6,624 bases of DNA from Holophagae bacterium (lineage in GTDB: Bacteria; Acidobacteriota; Thermoanaerobaculia; Thermoanaerobaculales; Sulfomarinibacteraceae), in contig DAOWGJ010000094.1 of assembly GCA_030637505.1 (NCBI GenBank), forward strand, positions 1 through 6,624. Direction: 5' to 3'. Under the pieces are notes generated by a model. That model was not told the DNA's origin, made no database searches, and worked only from the letters and a program-made list of their open reading frames with translations. Below, piece by piece: positions 1 to 5,587 of this stretch (positions within the stretch are counted from its first letter, which is position 1; every line of letters starts with the position of its first letter). A program made the position numbers and the translations under genes.

Positions 1-24
1 AAGCGAAAAAACGAGGCAATAGAA

Positions 25-66
25 ACCACAGAGAGCACAGAGAGCACAGAGAAGAAAACACAGAGG
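25..66. repeat. CACAGAG-rich tract, left arm of an inverted repeat pair
   Basis: The tract contains four CACAGAG units separated by short purine-rich spacers (ACCACAGAGA, GCACAGAGA, GCACAGAGAA, AACACAGAGG). Its reverse complement reappears at 383-419 with the same order of units and only small indels, so the two form imperfect terminal inverted repeats around about 315 bases. From general knowledge, CACAGAG-type dispersed repeats occur between genes in many environmental bacterial genomes and often create spurious ORFs. Whether this tract belongs to that family is inferred from its appearance only. Confidence 0.8.
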
Positions 67-92
67 AGAGTCCCTGCAGGATCATCAGCACC

Positions 93-204
93 GCCCGGTA
101 CGCGGCCTTCGGCCGCTATGGTCTCAGAGAGGAACGATCTCCAAGAGCGAGCTCTCGTCGCCCGTACCTCTCTGAGGCCCAGCACGCTTAGCGTGCTACC
201 GGGC
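93..204. other. Structured domain 1: cloverleaf-like set of inverted repeats
   Basis: A perfect 8-base closing stem (GCCCGGTA at 93-100 with TACCGGGC at 197-204) encloses three hairpins. The first, 102-116, has a 6-bp GC stem with loop TTC. The second, 123-176, has a 10-bp perfect stem (CTCAGAGAGG with CCTCTCTGAG) extended by 3 more pairs after one mismatch, plus an inner AGAGC/GCTCT hairpin at 144-155. The third, 182-196, has a 6-bp stem with loop TTA. This would be a four-way junction in RNA or extruded DNA. No tRNA features (anticodon loop, T-loop, CCA) are present. Role unknown: candidate structured RNA, transposon-derived element or transcription stop region. The pairings were found by eye, with no energy calculation. 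Confidence 0.5.
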
Positions 205-248
205 TACGTTGCTTGCCGTTTCCAGTGGACATCGAGTACATCGGTTTG

Positions 249-361
249 GTTCGCCCAAGTGGGCAAGGCCCGCGTGCTGAATGCCTGCATTTCGATGGGA
301 CGCCCTGCGTCCAAGGCGAGGTGCAGGCATTCTGCTGATCCCGTGAAACGGGTGGGCGAAC
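249..361. other. Structured domain 2: second cloverleaf-like set of inverted repeats
   Basis: A perfect 9-base closing stem (GTTCGCCCA at 249-257 with TGGGCGAAC at 353-361) encloses three arms. The first is a short GGGC-AAG-GCCC hairpin at 261-271. The second is a long arm at 279-332, with an 11-bp perfect stem (GAATGCCTGCA with TGCAGGCATTC), an internal loop, and a 6-bp distal stem at 298-312. The third is CCCGT-GAA-ACGGG at 340-352. A further small hairpin (GCCG-GGAG-CGGC) follows at 362-373. The layout mirrors domain 1 although the sequences differ. No coding sequence is convincing here: the open frames through this stretch have no recognisable protein features. Function unknown. Confidence 0.5.
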
Positions 362-382
362 GCCGGGAGCGGCCTGGATTGC

Positions 383-419
383 CCTCTGTGTTCCTCTGTG
401 CTCTCTGTGTCTCTGTGGT
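383..419. repeat. CTCTGTG-rich tract, right arm of the inverted repeat pair
   Basis: This is the reverse complement of the CACAGAG tract at 25-66. Read on the minus strand it gives ACCACAGAGA, CACAGAGAG, CACAGAGGA, ACACAGAGG in the same order as the left arm. It lies about 60 bases beyond the coxD stop codon, so transcription reading through the cox operon would enter it first. Translated on the plus strand it gives a low-complexity Leu/Cys/Val peptide of the kind commonly mis-annotated as a protein. Confidence 0.8.
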
Positions 420-479
420 GAATTTGTGCTTTCAGACTCGGGCCATCGCTTGTAGATATCTTGGTTCCAACCCCGAAAC
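420..479. other. Spacer between coxD stop and repeat element
   Basis: These 60 bases follow the coxD stop codon in the direction of operon transcription. I see only a weak TTGG-TT-CCAA palindrome at 461-470 and no GC-rich hairpin followed by a T-run, so no classical intrinsic terminator is visible. If the operon has a terminator it may lie in the structured element beyond, or be factor-dependent. That is inference. Confidence 0.4.
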
Positions 480-839
480 TCAGGGCATCTCCGGCGCAGC
501 TCCGCTCTCCACCACCGCCCCGAAGCCCGGAATCATGTCCGGCTGGTTCTGAGAGGTATCCATCAGCATCAAGCCGATCATCAGGGACAGAAAGGCAAAG
601 GCGCTGATGAAGATGAAAGCATTGAACGGTTTGTCCCACCTGAGGTGCATGTAATACAGCGCCACCAGGACCGCCTTGGCAGTCGCGATCCCCAGCCCGA
701 TAATAATGTTGAAGGCGCCAAAATCGAAATAGGTCACGGACACCGTTAACCACGTTCCGAAAATCAACGCGACCCAGACCACCAATAACAACTTGACTGA
801 GGCTACGTGAGGACCCTGATGGGTTTCAGCTTGATTCAT
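480..839 (-). CDS. coxD: Cytochrome c oxidase subunit IV (CoxD, caa3 type)
   Basis: This is a small 119-residue membrane subunit of the caa3 oxidase with three predicted transmembrane helices at about residues 15-36, 43-65 and 73-94. The second helix ends in the family signature, with A54, K55 and the Y-Y-M-H-L-R-W run at 62-68. It is thought to stabilise the complex and has no redox centre. I chose the ATG at 839 because a GAGGAG ribosome-binding site lies 6 bases upstream at 851-846. A longer reading from a TTG at 857 would put the start before that site and overlap coxC. The gap to the coxC stop is 10 bases and the ribosome-binding site overlaps that stop codon, so translational coupling is likely. 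The C-terminal 25 residues form a polar Pro/Gly/Ala tail. This is the last gene of the operon. Confidence 0.9.
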   Translation of the reverse strand: MNQAETHQGPHVASVKLLLVVWVALIFGTWLTVSVTYFDFGAFNIIIGLGIATAKAVLVALYYMHLRWDKPFNAFIFISAFAFLSLMIGLMLMDTSQNQPDMIPGFGAVVESGAAPEMP

Positions 840-845
840 ATCCAA

Positions 846-851
846 CTCCTC
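846..851 (-). promoter_or_regulatory. Ribosome-binding site of coxD
   Basis: GAGGAG on the minus strand ends 6 bases before the ATG at 839 and overlaps the coxC TGA stop. It supports the ATG at 839 rather than the TTG at 857 as the coxD start. Confidence 0.75.
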
Positions 852-1767
852 AATCAATCAGGTACATCAGAAGGAAAAGGTAGATCCAAATCAGATCAAC
901 CACATGCCAGTAGAGGGCGATGTTGTCGACCTTGGTGTAGTGTCCACCGTCGAAGGCGCCCTGAAACGTCAACTTCATGAGCCACAGCATCGCAATCATT
1001 CCAAGGATGACGTGGATCCCGTGAAGGCCGGTCATCAAGAAGTAGACGCTGAAAAAGGTCCTGGCGTTGGCGGGATCCACACTGACGGCATGTCGCTCGG
1101 CCTCGGCGGAAGCACGATCCCCGGCAGTCGCCAGACCGGCAGGCCCGGCCGCGGCGGGACCGATCTTCGAAATCTCAGGATCGGCGACTTCATCCAAGGG
1201 CGTCTCCGGGGTAGTCTCGTCGACAGGGAGCGCCTCGATTGCCGGGATGGTCTCGCCGGCGGGCGCCCCCTCAGCACGTTCGGAAACTGCCTCCTCCACA
1301 TGAGCTTCGGGTACTTCAAACCCGGCTTCAGCCAGGATATGAGCGTCCGGGGCGTACCGTGAGGCCCACAGAAGCCCGTGATGCCACTTGTGGCTGTATT
1401 CGACATATTTGACGCCGAGGAAGGTCCCGGCGAGTACAAAGGACAGAACCAGCATCAGCATGAGGATCGTCCGCTGTTTGAGCTGGGCGGCGCGAACAGC
1501 CCACGCCATCGTCAGCGATGAGCAGATCAGAACGACGGTATTGACTGCGCCAAGGGTCTTGTCCAGAAAGTGATGGCCGAAGACGAAGACCTCGGGGTGG
1601 TTGACCCGATAGACGACATAGGCGCAGAACAAGCCCCCGAAGAAGAGAATCTCGGTGACCAGAAAAAGCCACATCCCCAGCTTGGACGACTGTCTCTGCT
1701 GGTCCATATTCTCGAAATGATGCGCGAGATCCGGATTGTGATGGGAGTGATCCGATCCGGCCATCAT
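850..1767 (-). CDS. coxC: Cytochrome c oxidase subunit III (CoxC) with a large acidic insertion
   Basis: This is subunit III of the caa3 oxidase, a membrane subunit without metal centres that stabilises the catalytic core and its proton uptake. It has 305 residues, against roughly 200 for five-helix bacterial homologues. Five transmembrane helices are seen at about 30-53, 73-93, 99-121, 236-262 and 284-304. Family signatures include T-E-I-L-F-F-G-G (38-45, with the conserved Glu39), the H-G-I-H-V segment at 249-253, and Y-W-H-V-V-D-L-I-W near 286-294. Between helices 3 and 4 lies an unusual hydrophilic stretch (about 137-233) rich in Ala, Glu and Pro. The ATG at 1767 overlaps the coxA stop (ATGATG), with a second in-frame ATG immediately after. 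The N-terminus is His-rich (residues 7-17). Frame and family motifs are intact on both sides of the insertion, so a sequencing error is unlikely. Confidence 0.93.
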   Translation of the reverse strand: MMAGSDHSHHNPDLAHHFENMDQQRQSSKLGMWLFLVTEILFFGGLFCAYVVYRVNHPEVFVFGHHFLDKTLGAVNTVVLICSSLTMAWAVRAAQLKQRTILMLMLVLSFVLAGTFLGVKYVEYSHKWHHGLLWASRYAPDAHILAEAGFEVPEAHVEEAVSERAEGAPAGETIPAIEALPVDETTPETPLDEVADPEISKIGPAAAGPAGLATAGDRASAEAERHAVSVDPANARTFFSVYFLMTGLHGIHVILGMIAMLWLMKLTFQGAFDGGHYTKVDNIALYWHVVDLIWIYLFLLMYLID

Positions 1768-3461
1768 TCGTCCCCAGTTCGCTTCGAGAAGATCGAGCCG
1801 GGATCCTTGCGTACATAATTCCCGGTCTCCCGGTCAAATCGAAGGCTGTCAATATCGTAGGGATCAAGACCGACCATCTCATGCTCGAAGTTGGTGGCTA
1901 TCGGCGGCGAAGCTGTCGCCCACTCCAGAGTGGCCCCCCCCCACGGATTTTCGGGCGCCTTTTCACCCCGCACCAGGGAGTGCAGCAGGTAGTAGGCCAT
2001 GATCATGAATGCCACGCCCAGAATGTAGGACCCGACGGTCGATGCCTGGTGGTAGGGCTTGAAGACTTCGAGATAGTTGTAATAGCGCCGCGGCATGCCG
2101 TGGCTCCCCATGACGAATTGGGTGAAGAAGGTCAGATTGAAACCGACGAAGATCAAGGCCGCCGAGATCCGAGCCCAGAACTCCGAGTACATGCGGCCGA
2201 ACATCTTGGGCCACCAGTAATGGATTCCCCCGAGGAAAGCGATCACCGTACCCCCGAACATCACGTAGTGGAAATGGGCGACAACGAAATAGGTGTCGTG
2301 CAGGTGGATGTCGGTCGACAGCGACCCCAGAAACAACCCAGTCAGGCCTCCGATGGCAAACAGGAAGAGAAAGGACAAGACGTAAAGCATCGGCGCCGCG
2401 AGGCTGATCGCTCCCTTGTACATCGTCGCCAACCAGCTGAAGACCTTGACCGCGGAGGGTATCGCCACAGTGAAGGTCAAAGCGGAGAAGATCATGTTGA
2501 GCAATCCGGACTGCCCGGAGGTGAACAAGTGGTGTCCCCAAACCAGGAAACTGAGCACGGCGATCGCAATCGAGCACCATGCGATCATCCTATAGCCGAA
2601 GATGCGCTTCCCGGAGAACACCGAAACCAACTCGGAGATGATGCCCATCGCCGGAAGGATCATGATGTAGACCGCCGGGTGGGAGTAGAACCAGAAGAAG
2701 TGCTGATAGAGCACCGGGTCACCGCCCAGAGCCGGGTCGAAGATGCCGACGCCCAGCGTCCGTTCGGCAATCAGCAGCAGCAGGGTAATCCCCAGGACCG
2801 GAGTCGCCAGAACCTGGATGATCGCCGTCGAATACAGGCTCCACAGGAAAAGGGGCATCTTGAACCAGGTCATGCCCTCCGGTCGCATTGTATGGATCGT
2901 CACGATGAAATTGAGGCCTGTGAAAATCGACGAAAAACCGAGAATAAAGGCCCCGAGGGTCATGCTGACAACCGCGGTACTGGTCGTGGTGCTGTAGGGC
3001 GTGTAGAAGGTCCAGCCGGTGTCGACCGCCCCGACGACAATCGATACCAGACACACAGTCGCCCCTGCGAGCCAACACCAGAAGCTCAACAAATTCAACC
3101 GCGGCAACGCGACGTCCTTCGCCCCCAGCATCAGGGGCAAGACGAAGTTGCCCAGAGCAGCAGGAATGCCCGGAATGATGAACAGGAAGATCATCACCGC
3201 GCCGTGCAACGTAAACATCTTGTTGTAGGTATCGGCTGTCATGATTGTCGCGCCAGGCGACCAAAGTTCGGTACGAATCAGCAGTGCGAACACGCCCCCA
3301 AGCAGGAAGGAACCCAAGATGCAGACCATATACATCACCGAGATGCGCTTGTGGTCCAGCGTGAACAACCAGGACAAAGGGCCCTTCCCGGTCGTCAGAT
3401 AGTTCTCTCCGGAGGCGCCCCCGGACATCGGTGTCACAACGGCTGAATGTCCTTCGGCCAT
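1764..3461 (-). CDS. coxA: Cytochrome c oxidase subunit I (CoxA), A2-type with YS motif
   Basis: This is the catalytic, proton-pumping subunit: it reduces O2 to water at heme a3/CuB in the inner membrane. It has 565 residues and about 12 membrane helices. Visible ligands are H86 and H398 (heme a), H261, H310 and H311 (CuB), Y265 (His-Tyr cross-link), H396 (heme a3), and H388-D389 (Mg site region). R458-R459 are the propionate arginines. The helix VI motif is Y259-S260-H-P-A-V-Y, not G-H-P-E-V-Y, so the D-channel glutamate is absent and the A2-family YS pair is present. The K-channel lysine K339 is kept in P-S-A-V-K, with Ser and Ala in place of the usual Thr-Gly. I chose the ATG at 3461 because a perfect AGGAGG lies 6 bases upstream (3473-3468). 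The longer frame from 3542 would start inside coxB and lacks family similarity. It starts one base after coxB ends. Confidence 0.97.
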   Translation of the reverse strand: MAEGHSAVVTPMSGGASGENYLTTGKGPLSWLFTLDHKRISVMYMVCILGSFLLGGVFALLIRTELWSPGATIMTADTYNKMFTLHGAVMIFLFIIPGIPAALGNFVLPLMLGAKDVALPRLNLLSFWCWLAGATVCLVSIVVGAVDTGWTFYTPYSTTTSTAVVSMTLGAFILGFSSIFTGLNFIVTIHTMRPEGMTWFKMPLFLWSLYSTAIIQVLATPVLGITLLLLIAERTLGVGIFDPALGGDPVLYQHFFWFYSHPAVYIMILPAMGIISELVSVFSGKRIFGYRMIAWCSIAIAVLSFLVWGHHLFTSGQSGLLNMIFSALTFTVAIPSAVKVFSWLATMYKGAISLAAPMLYVLSFLFLFAIGGLTGLFLGSLSTDIHLHDTYFVVAHFHYVMFGGTVIAFLGGIHYWWPKMFGRMYSEFWARISAALIFVGFNLTFFTQFVMGSHGMPRRYYNYLEVFKPYHQASTVGSYILGVAFMIMAYYLLHSLVRGEKAPENPWGGATLEWATASPPIATNFEHEMVGLDPYDIDSLRFDRETGNYVRKDPGSIFSKRTGDE

Positions 3462-3462
3462 G

Positions 3463-4509
3463 CTATTCCTCCTCAGTCTTCCGGTCGGATCCTGGCTCTT
3501 CGATGAGCGCGGCCTTCCCATCGAGCGACTTGATGTAGGCAATCAAGGCCCCGATCTCGTCATCCTTCAACCGGCCCTGATAGGTCGGCATCACCGCCTC
3601 GAACCCGGCAACCACTTTGGCATTGGGCTCGAGCAGCGACTCGCGAATATAGTTCTCGTCGACCGTGACGATCGACCCATCCGTCAGACTTTCGTCCTTG
3701 CCGAAGAGTTTGAAAAGGGTCGGTCCAGTTCTGGCGCCACCATCGACACTGTGACACTGTTGACAACCTCGGATTTCGTAGAGTTTCCGGCCGCCCTCGA
3801 CTGGCGTCATCGTCAACAGGAAATTCGAAGCCTTTTCCAACCACGGCCCAAATTCTCCGGAGGGATGGACGATGACCATCGCCGACATGTCTGAATGACC
3901 GGTACCGCAATACTCGGCACAGAAGATGTTGTATTCCCCGGGCATGGTCGCCTCGAACCAGGCCTTGGAATAGCGGCCGGGGACGACGTCCATCTTGACT
4001 CGGAAAGCCGGAATGTAGAGGGAATGGATGACGTCAATCGAAGTCATCAACAACTCAACCGGCCGGTCGGCCGGAACGTGCAGGTTTTGATCAACGTATC
4101 CGTTGGGATAGGTGAAATCCCAGTTCCATTTCTGCCCCGAGACCTGAATCTGGTACGAGTTGGCCGGCGGCGTCGAAATATTGAGATAACTCTTGAACCC
4201 GAAAAAGAAGATGACGACGACTATGGCGACCGGAATGCCCGTCCAAACCACCTCCAAGAGAGTGTTGTGGGATGGAGATGCAGGAGCGGTTTCCCAACCC
4301 TCACGCCGCCGATATTTGACGACGAATACCAGCATGACCACCACGATCAGCACGAAAAAGAACACCGAGATCCCGAGGATGAGATTGAACAGCCAGTCGA
4401 CCTCGCCGGCTATGGTCGAACTCTGGGTCGGCATCCAAAAAGTGGCGCCTCCATCCTCGGGCGCCCGAGCCAGGCGCGTCATCATTTCGAATAGACCGGT
4501 AAGGATCAT
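3463..4509 (-). CDS. coxB: Cytochrome c oxidase subunit II with fused cytochrome c domain (caa3 type)
   Basis: This subunit takes electrons into the oxidase through a covalent heme c and the binuclear CuA centre on the outer face of the membrane. It has 348 residues. Two transmembrane helices lie at about 38-65 and 84-106, followed by the cupredoxin-like CuA domain (about 117-215). The CuA ligands are H162, C197, E199, C201, H205 and M208, in the signature C-A-E-Y-C-G-T-G-H-S-D-M. The aromatic G-Q-K-W-N-W patch is at 125-130. A C-terminal cytochrome c domain (about 239-334) has heme-binding C249-Q-Q-C252-H253, the T-G-P-T-L segment at 261-265, and M307 as likely sixth heme ligand. The ATG at 4509 overlaps the SCO stop (ATGA), with a purine-rich AGAAGGA about 10 bases upstream. 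The next ATGs, at codons 9 and 10, lack a ribosome-binding site. The acidic C-terminus encodes the ribosome-binding site of coxA. Confidence 0.97.
   Translation of the reverse strand: MILTGLFEMMTRLARAPEDGGATFWMPTQSSTIAGEVDWLFNLILGISVFFFVLIVVVMLVFVVKYRRREGWETAPASPSHNTLLEVVWTGIPVAIVVVIFFFGFKSYLNISTPPANSYQIQVSGQKWNWDFTYPNGYVDQNLHVPADRPVELLMTSIDVIHSLYIPAFRVKMDVVPGRYSKAWFEATMPGEYNIFCAEYCGTGHSDMSAMVIVHPSGEFGPWLEKASNFLLTMTPVEGGRKLYEIRGCQQCHSVDGGARTGPTLFKLFGKDESLTDGSIVTVDENYIRESLLEPNAKVVAGFEAVMPTYQGRLKDDEIGALIAYIKSLDGKAALIEEPGSDRKTEEE
3468..3473 (-). promoter_or_regulatory. Ribosome-binding site of coxA
   Basis: A perfect AGGAGG on the minus strand ends 6 bases before the ATG at 3461. It lies inside the last Glu codons and near the TAG stop of coxB. 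It settles the coxA start in favour of 3461 over an upstream in-frame ATG at 3542. Confidence 0.85.
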
Positions 4510-5348
4510 GTGTCAGACATCCTTCTCATGGATTTTTTCCTCGATCGGGCATCACGGAACCACATCAGGCCGATAGCGACCGCCAGAATGGACATCGTCA
4601 CACCACCGCCGACACGCATGATGTTCATGGCTACCGGAGTATATTGACGATCCGTCGAGTCGTAGTGGAAACAGTAGAGCAGCAACCGGTCCAGCGGCGA
4701 GCCGATCTCACCCTGACCGGCCTCGAGCAGAGCAAACTTGATTTTCGATGCCGGGTATTCGATACCGTAGAGGTAGCGTGCTATCCGACCATCTGGAGTC
4801 AGAACCATCAATGCGGCGGCATGGGCGTATTGCGCGGTTTCTTCATCATAGGAATAGCGAAAGCCCACGGCGTCGGCCACCGCGTGAATATTCGGCTCGC
4901 CCCCTGTCAGAAAGTGCCACCCTGCTCCGGCGCCCTCACGCCCCAACTGAGCCATGTAGTTCTGTTTCTTCTCCGCCGCCAGGGCAGGGGTTTCCAGGGG
5001 GTCGATGCTGATCGTCACAATTTCGAACTGATCGGACGGCATCCACGCCAGTTCCTTGAGGCCTTGGAGAAAACCGTTGAGCTGGAGGCCACACAGCATT
5101 GGGCAGCGGTAGTAATTGAGGGTCAAAATCACAGGTCGATCGGGCTTAAAATAATCACCGAGACGGACAACTCGACCCTGCTCGTCCTTGAAATTCAGAT
5201 CGAGTGGAACCTGGGCGTCGAAATGCTCATCGACTCCAACATCCTCAATGGCCGCGGGCACATCTGTGACCACCTGGGCATCAGTCGTGGTGCAGGTCAT
5301 CACACCGGCCACCACCAACAGCACCCCTACCCATATCGTCCGTTCCAC
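4506..5348 (-). CDS. sco: SCO1/SenC family copper chaperone with C-terminal membrane helix
   Basis: SCO proteins are membrane-anchored thioredoxin-fold proteins that bind copper and insert it, or reduce the cysteines, at the CuA site of oxidase subunit II. This one has 280 residues. An N-terminal hydrophobic segment (5-18) is a signal or anchor, and C19 lacks a proper lipobox. The SCO domain spans about 42-210, with the copper-binding C82-P-M-L-C86 and the distal H176, and the conserved S-I-D-P at 114-117. After the domain come a conserved-looking L-L-Y-C-F-H-Y-D segment (223-230, with C226 and H228) and a second membrane helix (about 243-264), followed by a basic tail. The start is a GTG at 5348 with a G-rich ribosome-binding site (GAGGGGGGAA) upstream. 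It is first in the operon and overlaps coxB by ATGA, which fits a dedicated role in assembling CuA of the next gene's product. Confidence 0.92.
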   Translation of the reverse strand: MERTIWVGVLLVVAGVMTCTTTDAQVVTDVPAAIEDVGVDEHFDAQVPLDLNFKDEQGRVVRLGDYFKPDRPVILTLNYYRCPMLCGLQLNGFLQGLKELAWMPSDQFEIVTISIDPLETPALAAEKKQNYMAQLGREGAGAGWHFLTGGEPNIHAVADAVGFRYSYDEETAQYAHAAALMVLTPDGRIARYLYGIEYPASKIKFALLEAGQGEIGSPLDRLLLYCFHYDSTDRQYTPVAMNIMRVGGGVTMSILAVAIGLMWFRDARSRKKSMRRMSDT

Positions 5349-5587
5349 TTTTCGATTCCCCCCTCAGGACCTCGACTTACACCGGGAGAACACTTGCGGC
5401 ACCTGGTTGATTTCAGCCCCGTTGGTCCCCGGCATTTGGTGGCCGGAACAATACCATCACTTGAACAATATTGAAATCAGAGCTCAAGTATTTCGTGACG
5501 GTGCCGGGAACGATGGCTTTGCGCGCACAGGCGAGACTGTGAGAGCATCGATGGACACTATTAACGACGGTGACAGAGAGGTGAAGG
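5349..5587. promoter_or_regulatory. Divergent intergenic region, likely promoters for the cox operon and the plus-strand gene
   Basis: This 239-base region separates two divergent genes and has no supported coding sequence, so promoters for both should lie here. A weak sigma70-like candidate for the cox operon on the minus strand is TTCAAT (5475-5470), a 16-base spacer, and TATTGT (5453-5448). It would leave a leader of about 90 bases. The octamer GAACAATA occurs twice in direct orientation at 5446-5453 and 5463-5470, and TGATTTCA (5408-5415) is inverted as TGAAATCA (5472-5479). An AT-rich island at 5447-5478 contrasts with the GC-rich surroundings. These could be regulator sites, but no known consensus is recognised. 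Confidence 0.4.

Noticed and set aside
25..66. CRISPR array
   Set aside because: The units are only about 9 bases and nearly contiguous, with no spacers of unique sequence and no cas genes.
93..361. tRNA genes suggested by the cloverleaf-like pairings
   Set aside because: The arms have the wrong lengths, and no anticodon arm, GTTC-type T-loop in position, or CCA end is present.
118..552. Plus-strand open frame of 144 codons in the 5' region
   Set aside because: It runs through the hairpins and the CTCTGTG tract and then antisense into coxD. The L-C-A-L-C-V-S-V-V-N peptide is a typical spurious translation of such repeats.
1881..3446. Long open frame of 521 codons on the plus strand
   Set aside because: It lies entirely antisense to coxA, whose motifs are unmistakable. 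Its product is Arg/Gln/Asp/His-rich with no recognisable domain, as expected for the reverse complement of a GC-rich membrane protein gene.
3462..3542. N-terminal extension of CoxA by 27 residues
   Set aside because: It overlaps the end of coxB and encodes a Ser/Arg-rich peptide. The AGGAGG at 3473-3468 fits the ATG at 3461.
4644..5474. Plus-strand open frame of 276 codons
   Set aside because: It is antisense to the SCO gene, which has clear catalytic residues and operon context. No domain is recognisable in this frame.
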